A stretch of DNA of 13,833 nt from Eubacteriales bacterium. GTDB taxonomy: Bacteria > Bacillota > Clostridia > Lachnospirales > Lachnospiraceae. The position numbers were made by a program, and so were the translations under genes. Location: NCBI GenBank assembly GCA_030536565.1, contig JAUNPT010000053.1, positions 1 to 13,833 on the forward strand. The letters are read 5' to 3'. Below the pieces are notes generated by a model. The model was not told where the DNA came from and did not search any database. It was given only the letters and a program-made list of their open reading frames with translations. Shown piece by piece: positions 7,396-13,833 of the stretch (position 1 is its first letter; every line of letters begins with the position of its first letter).

Positions 7396-7422
7396 ATTTC
7401 GGATAAAGAACAGGAAACATTA
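7396..7422 (-). promoter_or_regulatory. Sigma-28-like promoter of the 1025-aa gene
   Basis: On the minus strand TAAT (7419-7422), exactly 15 bases, then TCCGAAAT (7396-7403). Compared with the flagellin site (TAAG-N15-TCCGATAT) the spacing is identical and the downstream box differs at one base. The start would be near 7389, about 50 bases before the ATG at 7336. It is weaker than the flagellin promoter but placed correctly. Confidence 0.6.
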
Positions 7423-7446
7423 ATGGTAAGCCTCAAATTAATTAAG

Positions 7447-7493
7447 CAAGCAGCCCCGAAAGGATTTTTAATTTTTCCTTCCAAAGCTGCTTG
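7447..7493 (-). terminator. Hairpin after glgB, probable terminator
   Basis: About 18 base pairs can form between 7447-7465 and 7476-7493 on the minus strand: CAAGCAGC with GCTGCTTG outside, a run of G-U pairs in the middle, and AAGGA with TCCTT inside, closing an A/U-rich loop. The stem starts 29 bases after the glgB stop. The following tract (CTTAATTAATTT) is only moderately U-rich, so termination may be partial. Confidence 0.5.
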
Positions 7494-7522
7494 TTCTTCA
7501 TTATATACATATGTAAATATAC

Positions 7523-9433
7523 TTACTTAACTACTCCGTCAAACTCATATACGCTGACTCCAAATGAAAGCAGGTCTATAAGCACAGAATTTTTATATCC
7601 GTCACAGTCACCAACAACCGTAGACAGGGTCTTTTGCTGCTCACTCTCATTATTGCCAAGTACAAGCTTCAGTTTTCCCTTAACCGGCATACCAACCCTG
7701 AACTTCTCTCTTGCAACAGGCGTAAAGTTTAGCACAAAAAGAAGATTCTTCTTTCCTGTCGGACTGATTCTTACAAATGAAAATATACTGTTGTCCTTAT
7801 CACTTGCATTAATCCATCTAAAGCCCTCAGGCGAATAATCTGTTGCATAAAGGCATGGATATTCCTTATACAGGTGCATACATTTCTTAGTAAACTCCTG
7901 CATATCCTTATGTGATTCGTCCTCTAACAGATACCAGTCAAGAGCCCGTTTCTCGCTCCACTCATTCCACTGTGCAAATTCCTGCCCCATAAACAGAAGC
8001 TTTTTGCCCGGATGTCCACACATATAGGCATAGGCCAGCTTTAGGTTTGCAAATTTCTGCTCCCTGTCCCCGGGCATCTTACCAAGCATTGAACACTTCA
8101 GATGTACAACCTCATCATGGGAAAGCACCAGCACGAAATTCTCACTATAAGCATACATTAAGCTGAATGTCATTTTTCCGTGATTAAACTTTCTAAAATA
8201 TGGGTCCAGCTTCATATATTCAAGGAAATCATGCATCCAGCCCATGTTCCACTTGAATGTAAAGCCAAGACACTCTCCGTCATCAGGGTCTCCTGTCACC
8301 ATAGGCCATGCTGTTGATTCCTCGGCAATTGTGACTGCATGAGGGAATTTCTTGTGTGCAACTGCATTAAAATGCTTTAGAAAACTGATTGCTTCAAGAT
8401 TACCATTGCCGCCATATTTGTTAGGTACCCAGTTTCCCTCGGTTCGTCCATAATCAAGATACAGCATTGACGCTACAGCATCTACTCTTAATCCGTCAAT
8501 ATGATACTTGTCCAGCCAGAACAAACCATTTGCAATAAGGAAATTAGACACTTCATTTTTGCTGTAATCAAATACCTTTGTCCCCCAGTCAGGATGCTCT
8601 CCCTTTCTTGTATCTGCATATTCATATACACAGCTGCCATCAAAATTAGCAAGTCCATGAGCGTCCTTAGGAAAATGTGCAGGCACCCAGTCAAGAATTA
8701 CTCCAATCCCTCTGCTGTGCATATAATCAACAAAATACATAAAATCCTGCGGCGTTCCATATCTTGCTGTAGGCGCATAATACCCAGTTACCTGATATCC
8801 CCATGAGCCGTCAAACGGATACTCTGCAATTCCCATAAGCTCCACATGGGTATATCCCATGTCAGCAACGTATTCTGCAAGTAAAGGAGCTATCTTTCTG
8901 TAATTCATATATCCGTCTTCTGTTCCATCTTCTATTTTCTTCCATGAACCAATATGACATTCATATATTGAATACGGTTCATTTTCGTGGATTTCTGCAG
9001 CCTTTTGTTTAATCCATGCGGCATCTGTCCAGTCATATCCCTCAATATCCACAATCTTAGATGCTGTTTCTGGTCTTAACTGAGCTGCATTAGCGTACGG
9101 ATCTGCCTTAAAAATTGCTTCACCCGATTGTGTCACTATTAAAAACTTATACAGCTGTCCCTTTATGGCACCTGGAACAAACAAATCATATAATCCCCCA
9201 TCTGATACTGGCTTCATATCATAACCATAGGCCTTCCAGTCATTAAAATCTCCAACTACGTAAACCTCTCTTGCTGCCGGAGCCCATGTGGCAAAATAGA
9301 CTCCTTCAACTCCGTCCTTTTTGGCAGCATGCGCCCCCATCTTATTGTAGATTTCATAATGCGTGCCCTGTCCATATAAATACGCATCTACCTCAGTCAA
9401 AAAAATCTTTTCGTCATCTTTATTTACTGCCAT
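7523..9433 (-). CDS. glgB: 1,4-alpha-glucan branching enzyme
   Basis: GlgB makes alpha-1,6 branches in glycogen by cutting an alpha-1,4 chain and transferring it within the cytoplasm. At 636 residues it has one N-terminal CBM48 domain (about 35-125, with FATWAPAAREVYVVGDFNDW) and a GH13 catalytic barrel; it lacks the extra N-terminal module of the 728-residue E. coli enzyme. Conserved GH13 regions are present: GVILDWVPAHFP (244-255), DGLRVDAV with nucleophile D318, IAEES with acid/base E371, and LSHDEVVH with D440. Upstream motifs YECHIGSW (157-164) and GYQVTGYYAPTARYGTP are typical of branching enzymes. The C-terminal beta domain runs to the end. The ATG at 9433 has a weak ribosome site (AAAGGCGG). 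No other glycogen gene is adjacent. It appears monocistronic, from an extended -10 promoter at 9490-9498 to the hairpin at 7447-7493. Confidence 0.96.
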   Translation of the reverse strand: MAVNKDDEKIFLTEVDAYLYGQGTHYEIYNKMGAHAAKKDGVEGVYFATWAPAAREVYVVGDFNDWKAYGYDMKPVSDGGLYDLFVPGAIKGQLYKFLIVTQSGEAIFKADPYANAAQLRPETASKIVDIEGYDWTDAAWIKQKAAEIHENEPYSIYECHIGSWKKIEDGTEDGYMNYRKIAPLLAEYVADMGYTHVELMGIAEYPFDGSWGYQVTGYYAPTARYGTPQDFMYFVDYMHSRGIGVILDWVPAHFPKDAHGLANFDGSCVYEYADTRKGEHPDWGTKVFDYSKNEVSNFLIANGLFWLDKYHIDGLRVDAVASMLYLDYGRTEGNWVPNKYGGNGNLEAISFLKHFNAVAHKKFPHAVTIAEESTAWPMVTGDPDDGECLGFTFKWNMGWMHDFLEYMKLDPYFRKFNHGKMTFSLMYAYSENFVLVLSHDEVVHLKCSMLGKMPGDREQKFANLKLAYAYMCGHPGKKLLFMGQEFAQWNEWSEKRALDWYLLEDESHKDMQEFTKKCMHLYKEYPCLYATDYSPEGFRWINASDKDNSIFSFVRISPTGKKNLLFVLNFTPVAREKFRVGMPVKGKLKLVLGNNESEQQKTLSTVVGDCDGYKNSVLIDLLSFGVSVYEFDGVVK

Positions 9434-9489
9434 GTAATCAGTCCGCCTTTCTCTTCAAAATATAAAAATCCGAAACTGCTATTTAGCAT

Positions 9490-9498
9490 ATTATATCA
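9490..9498 (-). promoter_or_regulatory. Extended -10 promoter of glgB
   Basis: TGATATAAT on the minus strand is a perfect -10 with the TGn extension; no convincing -35 lies 17 bases upstream. The start would be near 9483, giving a leader of about 50 bases. Confidence 0.55.
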
Positions 9499-9604
9499 TA
9501 CTAAGTGTCTGATTTCTACAAAGAAACAAAACCAAAAATCCTATTTTATAATGAATTTTCCCGTCATATTTTTTTATGTAGGGATATATTTTCTAATATA
9601 TTTG

Positions 9605-9613
9605 TGATATACT
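9605..9613 (+). promoter_or_regulatory. Extended -10 promoter of the mraY-like gene
   Basis: TGATATACT is a near-perfect -10 with the TGn extension and only AT-rich sequence where the -35 would be. The start would be near 9620, about 50 bases before the ATG at 9672. It is the counterpart of the glgB promoter in the same divergent gap. Confidence 0.5.
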
Positions 9614-9671
9614 TTCATATAGCTGTTTTTTAGATTTTTTATATACTTATATATTCAAAGGAGTTTGTATC

Positions 9672-10634
9672 ATGTTATTTTATCTTGTTAATCAGGATTT
9701 TATGAAAGAAATTACATTTTTAAGCGTTCTCTTTGCATTTATCCTAACCTGTGCAGCAATTGCATTCGGTAAAAACACCCTGCCAAGAGATGCAGGCAGG
9801 GCTTTTGCCATAAATGGCTCTAAATCTGTAGGCAAACCTCGCGGTGCCGGAATTATATTTATCCTTACATTTGCATTATCATGCGTACTTTTTGTACCAA
9901 TGACAGCTGAGTTTGTCATATATCTTATTCTTGTTCTTGCCGCAATGCTCTCAGGATATTTAGATGACAGTTCTTCCTCTCCATGGGGTGAATTAAAGAA
10001 GGGAATTATTGATTTTATCATTGCAGTTATGGCTGCAGCCACATATCTTCATTACAATCCTAATACATTCGACATTGCCTTCCTTGACATGTCTATTACA
10101 CTCCATCCTGTTATTTACGGTATTCTTATAGTTATTCTTATCTGGGCAAGTATTAATGTAACTAACTGCTCAGACGGAGTTGACGGTTTATGCGGAACAC
10201 TTTCAACAATAACATTGGCTACAGCATATCTTTTATTCAGGCTTTTTGACCTGGAACCATATTTCAGTCATGTGATTCTTTTAATGATTGTCTGTATATT
10301 GGGATATCTTTGGTTTAATGCCTCTCCGAGCAAGCTGCTTATGGGTGATGCCGGCTCAAGAGCAATTGGAATCTTTATTGCGTTTGCATTTCTAAAGCTC
10401 CACCACCCACTGCTCTATATTCCAGTTGCAGCTATGCTGATTCTGGATGGCGGTCTTGGATTAATTAAGGTTTCATTTATGAGGTTTCTGCATGTTAACC
10501 TTATGAAAAACCTCCGTACTCCTATTCATGACCATATGCGGAAAAACAAAGACTGGTCAGATGCACAGGTAGTCTTCCGTTTTGCTATCATTCAGATTGT
10601 CATTGGCCTTGCGGTTGTTTACGGATTGATGTAA
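9672..10634 (+). CDS. mraY: MraY-like phospho-N-acetylmuramoyl-pentapeptide transferase (GT4 family)
   Basis: A polytopic membrane enzyme of the polyprenyl-phosphate phosphosugar transferase family; MraY transfers phospho-MurNAc-pentapeptide from UDP to undecaprenyl phosphate, making lipid I. Length (320) and about ten hydrophobic segments fit. Motifs: KSVGKPRGAGI (51-61) in place of KxGTPTMGG, DD at 98-99, NVTNCSDGVDG (162-172) for NLTDGLDG, MGDAGS (224-229), and a C-terminal loop LRTPIHDHMRKNKDWSDAQVV aligning with the MraY HHH loop. The last feature favours MraY over WecA/TagO. Odd: the HHH triplet is HDH (286-288), and the lysine of DDxxK is missing, the loop being SSSSPWGELKK. It is therefore a divergent member; whether it is the main MraY or a paralogue cannot be told here. 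AAAGGAG (9657-9663) sets the start. Single-gene transcript. Confidence 0.75.
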   Translation: MLFYLVNQDFMKEITFLSVLFAFILTCAAIAFGKNTLPRDAGRAFAINGSKSVGKPRGAGIIFILTFALSCVLFVPMTAEFVIYLILVLAAMLSGYLDDSSSSPWGELKKGIIDFIIAVMAAATYLHYNPNTFDIAFLDMSITLHPVIYGILIVILIWASINVTNCSDGVDGLCGTLSTITLATAYLLFRLFDLEPYFSHVILLMIVCILGYLWFNASPSKLLMGDAGSRAIGIFIAFAFLKLHHPLLYIPVAAMLILDGGLGLIKVSFMRFLHVNLMKNLRTPIHDHMRKNKDWSDAQVVFRFAIIQIVIGLAVVYGLM

Positions 10635-10669
10635 ATTAAACTTCCAGCTGAACCACCGCATTTATTTTT
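10610..10669 (+). terminator. Probable terminator of the mraY-like gene, overlapping the opposing gene
   Basis: TGCGGTTGTTT (10610-10620) can pair with GAACCACCGCA (10650-10660) with one mismatch, followed by TTTATTTTT (10661-10669). The left arm is in the last codons of the mraY-like gene, the stop codon lies in the 29-base loop, and the right arm and U-run are antisense to the end of the thioesterase gene. The long loop makes it less certain. Confidence 0.45.
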
Positions 10670-11358
10670 GAATCGCTTGCAAATACGACCTGACAGCAGT
10701 CTTTGCTTATTGCTTTATATGAAGCCCTTACCTTATCCTCCGGGCGGATTTCTTTCTTGTAAGAGATTCTGATTTCATTAAATTCTTTAGTTTTGTATAC
10801 CTCTATAGGCAATACCTCATATGCACCGTCAAGATAGCTTAGATTATGTACATGCCCATTTATATCCATATCTCTTCTCATAATGTGGTAATCCTGGGTA
10901 TAATCTGCGCTTGCCACAGCTGTGATATCCTTGATATCCTCATTAAACACATGCCTGTCCAATTCCGGCTTATAGATGCTTACCAATTCTTCATCTATGC
11001 GGACAGGCCTGCGCTTTTCCAGATTCATCATAATCCATCTTGATGCACCAGCTGCCAGCAGCTCTCCAGTCTCACTGTACAGCTCAAAATCCCTAAGTGC
11101 ATACAGTCTGTCTGCTCCCCTCGACCATGTGTGGCATACAACCTTATCCTTATATACTGGTCTTTTAATAATCTTCACATGCCAGTTTAATAAAACCCAT
11201 GCTCCTTTGCTTCCATCAATATCCATAAGCCCATATCCCACACTTGATGAATGCAGGCCTGCTACGTCCTCCATAATGGCAAGAATAGTCCTGTTCAATG
11301 CCTTTCCATCAATTCCAACATCTTCAAGCCCAATATTATATACCTGTTTAAAAATCAT
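10636..11358 (-). CDS. Acyl-[acyl-carrier-protein] thioesterase (FatA/FatB family)
   Basis: A 240-residue double hot-dog thioesterase that hydrolyses acyl-ACP to free fatty acid in the cytoplasm. Seen: an N-terminal hot-dog with LAIMEDVAGLHSSSVGYG (26-43), a WVLLNWHVKIIKRPVYKD strand region, then a linker, and a second hot-dog carrying DMDINGHVHNLSYL, in which D165, N167 and H169 match the DxNxH catalytic signature of the FatA family. Length fits bacterial members. The ATG at 11358 lies inside the end of the exonuclease gene (11-base overlap), with AAGGA in the upstream coding sequence as ribosome site, so translation is probably coupled. Its stop is one base from that of the convergent mraY-like gene. 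In gut Firmicutes such enzymes can adjust membrane or branched fatty-acid pools; the substrate cannot be read here. Confidence 0.92.
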   Translation of the reverse strand: MIFKQVYNIGLEDVGIDGKALNRTILAIMEDVAGLHSSSVGYGLMDIDGSKGAWVLLNWHVKIIKRPVYKDKVVCHTWSRGADRLYALRDFELYSETGELLAAGASRWIMMNLEKRRPVRIDEELVSIYKPELDRHVFNEDIKDITAVASADYTQDYHIMRRDMDINGHVHNLSYLDGAYEVLPIEVYKTKEFNEIRISYKKEIRPEDKVRASYKAISKDCCQVVFASDSKINAVVQLEV

Positions 11359-12307
11359 GTTGTCCCATCCTTCTTAGTTTTCTGTGTTCACGTTCCTTTT
11401 TCTGGCGCATACGTATTTTCTCTGCCCCATCTTCGTCTGTCTGCTTCATAATTCTAACCGTAAAATACTTTCCATTATCGTTCTGCTTTGCTTTAAAACG
11501 CCCCTTAATCAGTCCATGCTCCTCACAGGTGAACAATCCATAATATGTTTTTCCATTGGTTGCAAACCATTTTATATTTCTTTTCATGCTTTTTTTACAT
11601 ATAAAGCATTTACAGGAACGGACTTCTCTGTCCGTAACAGCAACCTCCCTATTTGTAAAGCCTCTGGAAATATATTTTTCATACTTTCCAAAATTCATGT
11701 GGATTTCCTCTTTGCGGCTTAACGGAATGCGGAATGTATCAATGCTGTAAAATCCTTTCACAGCCTCCATATCAAGCCTTGTAAGCAGCCTTGCAGTGTA
11801 TCTGGCATCATTTACCGCTGTATGATATCCTCCGTCTTCTGAAAGCTGCATTTTTTCAATAGCATTATGGAGCGTAATCCTTGTCTTGCCATCGGAATAG
11901 CAGAGACTGAACAGCTTCTGCAGGTCATAGAATAAAAATGGCATTGGAAAAACATTTTCCATATTATAATGCTTCATGTTCCTCTGCAGCTCAAAAAGAT
12001 CCATGCTGCCCCACGTACAGAAAATATAGTCGCTGCCGCACCATTTTAAGAAATCCTCCATAACAGGGACAAAATTCCTTCCCTTCATTAAATCCTTCAT
12101 GGAAATTTCCAATATATCCTGTACCTTGGAATGCAGCTGCATATATACACGTGGATGGATAATTTCTGCAAATTCATCCACAATTTCAAACTGATTATTA
12201 ACCTTAACTGCCCCAATCTGAATAATTTCAAATGGCATTTCCGAAAGTGCATATTTCTTACCTCTTGCGCTCTGGTTCCACTCCAAATCTAAAACTATAT
12301 AATTCAT
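11348..12307 (-). CDS. DEDDh-type 3'-5' exonuclease with C-terminal Cys-rich domain
   Basis: A 319-residue DnaQ-fold nuclease. All five catalytic residues of the DEDDh class are visible: D7 and E9 in IVLDLEWNQ, D103 in TWGSMDLFEL, H162 and D167 in YHTAVNDARYTARL. The exonuclease domain covers about 1-180. A second region has C232, C234 and C237 (CKCFICKK) and C261/H264 (FTCEEHG), which look like a small zinc-binding treble-clef or ribbon, followed by a highly charged basic tail (KIRMRQKKEREHRK). This arrangement suggests nucleic-acid binding by the C-terminus. Substrate unknown; the fold relates to KapD/Eri1-like RNases and to DnaQ-type DNA exonucleases. GAGG six bases before the ATG at 12307 sets the start. 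It is first in a two-gene operon with the overlapping acyl-ACP thioesterase; no obvious functional link. Confidence 0.88.
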   Translation of the reverse strand: MNYIVLDLEWNQSARGKKYALSEMPFEIIQIGAVKVNNQFEIVDEFAEIIHPRVYMQLHSKVQDILEISMKDLMKGRNFVPVMEDFLKWCGSDYIFCTWGSMDLFELQRNMKHYNMENVFPMPFLFYDLQKLFSLCYSDGKTRITLHNAIEKMQLSEDGGYHTAVNDARYTARLLTRLDMEAVKGFYSIDTFRIPLSRKEEIHMNFGKYEKYISRGFTNREVAVTDREVRSCKCFICKKSMKRNIKWFATNGKTYYGLFTCEEHGLIKGRFKAKQNDNGKYFTVRIMKQTDEDGAEKIRMRQKKEREHRKLRRMGQHDF

Positions 12308-12356
12308 AATAATCCTCGTCTACATCTTCTGATATTTAACTTTTATATCTTTTTAG

Positions 12357-12365
12357 AGTATATCA
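12357..12365 (-). promoter_or_regulatory. Extended -10 promoter of the exonuclease/thioesterase operon
   Basis: TGATATACT on the minus strand, about 50 bases upstream of the exonuclease ATG, with no good -35. It is identical to the extended -10 of the mraY-like gene. The start would be near 12350. Confidence 0.5.
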
Positions 12366-12415
12366 AAAATAAAAGCAATTTACTATAAATTTCTTTTATG
12401 TATTCATATTTCAAT

Positions 12416-12444
12416 TTGACCAGCGCATTAAATTGTGTTAAAAT
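12416..12444 (+). promoter_or_regulatory. Promoter of tRNA-Arg
   Basis: TTGACC (12416-12421), 17 bases, TAAAAT (12439-12444): one mismatch in each box. Transcription would start near 12451, only a few bases before the tRNA 5' end. Confidence 0.7.
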
Positions 12445-12455
12445 AATATGCAGTT

Positions 12456-12527
12456 GTTCTCATAGTTAAGTGGATATAACGGGGACCTCCTAAGTCTCAA
12501 TCCCCAGTTCGACTCTGGGTGGGAACA
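12456..12527 (+). tRNA. tRNA-Arg (anticodon CCT)
   Basis: A full cloverleaf can be folded. Acceptor stem GTTCTCA (12456-12462) pairs with TGGGAAC (12520-12526), one G-T pair, discriminator A at 12527. D stem GTTA/TAAC has GG in its loop (12472-12473). Anticodon stem GGGAC/GTCTC encloses loop CTCCTAA with anticodon CCT at 12489-12491, reading AGG. The variable loop is four bases (AATC). T arm CCCAG-TTCGACT-CTGGG. CCA is not encoded. It is transcribed alone between its own promoter and a terminator. Confidence 0.95.
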
Positions 12528-12533
12528 TTTATT

Positions 12534-12575
12534 AAAAAAACTTCCGTTACGCAAACCTGCGGCGGAAGTTTTTTT
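12534..12575. terminator. Bidirectional intrinsic terminator after tRNA-Arg
   Basis: Seven A plus CTTCCG (12534-12546) pair with CGGAAG plus seven T (12563-12575), a 13-base-pair arm, with an inner CGCA/TGCG stem and AACC loop. It can end the tRNA transcript on plus and the surface-protein transcript, whose stop is at 12594, on minus. Confidence 0.92.
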
Positions 12576-12593
12576 GTATCCTTCTTGATTTGA

Positions 12594-13833
12594 TTATATC
12601 TTTCTAACCTTCTGTACTCCTGCGGCAGCTAAGCTGCATACTGCAGCAAGCAGCATTACAGTATAAACTGCAGGGGTGCTTACATCAGCGGTCTCTACGC
12701 TGTCAGCCGATGTATCAAAAGGTTTAAGTGTACCCGCCTGTATATCCTCCATGTCAGTGTTATCATTCGGCTCAGCATCACTCTCACTGTTGCTGGAATC
12801 TTCTGTTTTTACAAGTGTCTTTCTTGTATCAAAAACATTTGCTATACCAGATAATGAATACTGGTAGGTAACAAGTCCAAGCAATGCGTCCTGAGAAGCA
12901 AGAATTGGATTGTATCCCGTAAACTGGCCAGAAACATCATTGGACGCAGCAGACATCAATGCATTGTATAAAACAGCCGCTTTCTCTGCTTCATCAAATG
13001 TTGTAAAAAATGCTAAGGCAAGCGCTGTACTGTTTGCTGAAATTTCTGAACCAGACAAAATCCCGCCATTATCTCCATAAATAAAATTATTATCTGCATA
13101 GGCCTTAGAATTATTAATTATAGTTTTAAATGAAGAATTTACTTCATACAAAGATGAAAATCCCGGGAGCACTGTTCCATAATCATCAGCAAAACCTCCA
13201 AAACCCCAGCAGTCAAATCCATTTTCATTAGATTTTTGTTCTATTACTGATAAAAGAAGTTCTTTTATCTGGCTGCTGTTTGTAATTCCTGCCGAATATA
13301 TATCAACAGCAGCATAAAGCATGCCCAAATGATAACAATTTAAATTGTTACTGTAATCATCAAGTGTTTTGTCACTCAACATTTCATTTAATGCTGCCAC
13401 AAGATTTTTATTATCAAAATTATTGACATCTAAGCCTGCCGCAGCAAGGATATTAATCATATATGCCTCGCACGCAATAACATCATTAGCATATCCCCAC
13501 TTCGCCACAGGAATTGTCAGTTTTCCTTCCGAATCCAGCAAAGGCTTTATGGCAGTGATATAAGATAAAACCTTATCATTACATTCAAGCCCTGAACGGA
13601 TTGCAAGGAACAGATTTCTGGAAGCATTGTAGAAAACAGACGTATCTGTCATCGTCGAATAGTCTGCAAGACTTAACAGATATCCTGCAGTTTCCTGTGA
13701 TTTACGGGTTACTTCCTCAACAGCAGGTACAGTACCATCAGACGTTGCTGCATTTGCAGCTGCTGGTGAAAGACTTGACAAAACAAGGCAGAATACTGCC
13801 ATAAATGCTGCAATTCTTTTCACGCTGGTTTGC
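12594..13833 (-). CDS. Secreted, membrane- or wall-anchored protein, possible alpha/alpha-toroid fold (5' end probably outside window)
   Basis: Function unknown. Numbered from the GTG at 13823, 409 residues are visible. Residues 1-25 are a signal peptide (KRIAAFMAVFCLVLSSLSPAAANA, broken here as KRIAAF then a hydrophobic run ending AAANA). About 35-330 is helical with features of prenyltransferase/terpene-cyclase-like alpha/alpha-toroid repeats: GFDCWGFGGFADDYGTVLPG (202-221), and GGILSGSEISANSTALALAF (253-272), the second resembling the 'G....NStA.ai.aL' repeat. An acidic, Ser/Asp-rich linker (341-382) leads to TADVSTP, a hydrophobic helix (about 385-403) and a KVRKI basic end. This resembles degenerate sorting or anchor tails of Lachnospiraceae surface proteins. 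The frame stays open upstream of the GTG and no ribosome site precedes it in the ten bases left, so the true start is likely beyond 13833. Ends at the shared terminator 12534-12575. Confidence 0.7.
   Translation of the reverse strand, partial: QTSVKRIAAFMAVFCLVLSSLSPAAANAATSDGTVPAVEEVTRKSQETAGYLLSLADYSTMTDTSVFYNASRNLFLAIRSGLECNDKVLSYITAIKPLLDSEGKLTIPVAKWGYANDVIACEAYMINILAAAGLDVNNFDNKNLVAALNEMLSDKTLDDYSNNLNCYHLGMLYAAVDIYSAGITNSSQIKELLLSVIEQKSNENGFDCWGFGGFADDYGTVLPGFSSLYEVNSSFKTIINNSKAYADNNFIYGDNGGILSGSEISANSTALALAFFTTFDEAEKAAVLYNALMSAASNDVSGQFTGYNPILASQDALLGLVTYQYSLSGIANVFDTRKTLVKTEDSSNSESDAEPNDNTDMEDIQAGTLKPFDTSADSVETADVSTPAVYTVMLLAAVCSLAAAGVQKVRKI

Noticed and set aside
7337..7420. 28-residue N-terminal extension of the 1025-aa protein
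   Set aside because: It would begin at the far edge of the sigma-28-like promoter, upstream of its predicted start site, and has no ribosome site; GGAAGGA fits the ATG at 7336.
9672..10634. WecA/TagO-type GlcNAc-1-phosphate transferase
   Set aside because: Shares the family core, but the C-terminal RTPIHDHMRK...WSDAQVV loop matches the MraY HHH loop, not the WecA/TagO H-x-H-H region. Kept only as an alternative.
10976..11377. 133-codon open frame on the plus strand opposite the thioesterase
   Set aside because: Antisense shadow of a gene with clear catalytic motifs; the product is a low-complexity Ser/Leu/Pro mix.
12456..12600. Integration site or mobile element at tRNA-Arg
   Set aside because: No direct repeat of the tRNA 3' end, integrase or foreign-looking gene is visible nearby; the tRNA has its own promoter and terminator.
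13821..13823. GTG as the firm start of the right-edge surface protein
   Set aside because: No ribosome site in the ten bases before it and the frame stays open to the window edge (Q-T-S before it), so the start is left undecided.
1..13833. CRISPR array, insertion sequence or phage genes
   Set aside because: No regularly spaced repeats, transposase or phage structural motifs found on either strand.

Overview
The window looks like chromosomal DNA of a low-GC, motile Gram-positive anaerobe, most likely a gut Lachnospiraceae (Lachnospira, Roseburia or Butyrivibrio type). This rests on AT-rich intergenic DNA, GGAG-type ribosome sites, a Clostridia-style flagellin with its FliS, a single-CBM48 glycogen branching enzyme and a FatA-type acyl-ACP thioesterase. 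The species is a guess from gene content, not a measurement. Gene density is high and no gap between genes exceeds 300 bases.

Layout. At the left edge lies the N-terminal 126 codons of trmB (minus), divergent from a membrane-anchored D,D-carboxypeptidase (plus). A bidirectional hairpin terminator separates that gene from a minus-strand motility block, in transcription order: a 1025-aa protein with a FliK-C-like tail, flagellin and a FliS-type chaperone. Sigma-28 type promoter sequences with exact 15-base spacing precede both the 1025-aa gene and flagellin, so both probably belong to the late-flagellar regulon. Upstream of that block sits monocistronic glgB (minus), then the divergent mraY-like gene (plus). 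That gene converges, with one base between stop codons, on a minus-strand pair: a DEDDh exonuclease followed by an overlapping acyl-ACP thioesterase. A plus-strand tRNA-Arg(CCT) with its own promoter and a hairpin terminator follows. The right edge holds a secreted, anchored protein (minus) that may have an alpha/alpha-toroid fold and whose 5' end probably lies outside the window.

How the genes fit together. Only two groups look functionally linked: the motility block (filament, its chaperone, and a probable flagellar accessory or hook-length-type protein) and the translationally coupled exonuclease/thioesterase pair. The carboxypeptidase and the MraY-like enzyme both act on peptidoglycan but are far apart and separately transcribed. 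No insertion sequence, phage gene, CRISPR array or plasmid function was seen.

The most interesting candidate is the 1025-aa protein: a very large, mostly helical protein with a FliK-C-like C-terminus and its own sigma-28-like promoter, next to flagellin instead of in a hook/basal-body cluster.
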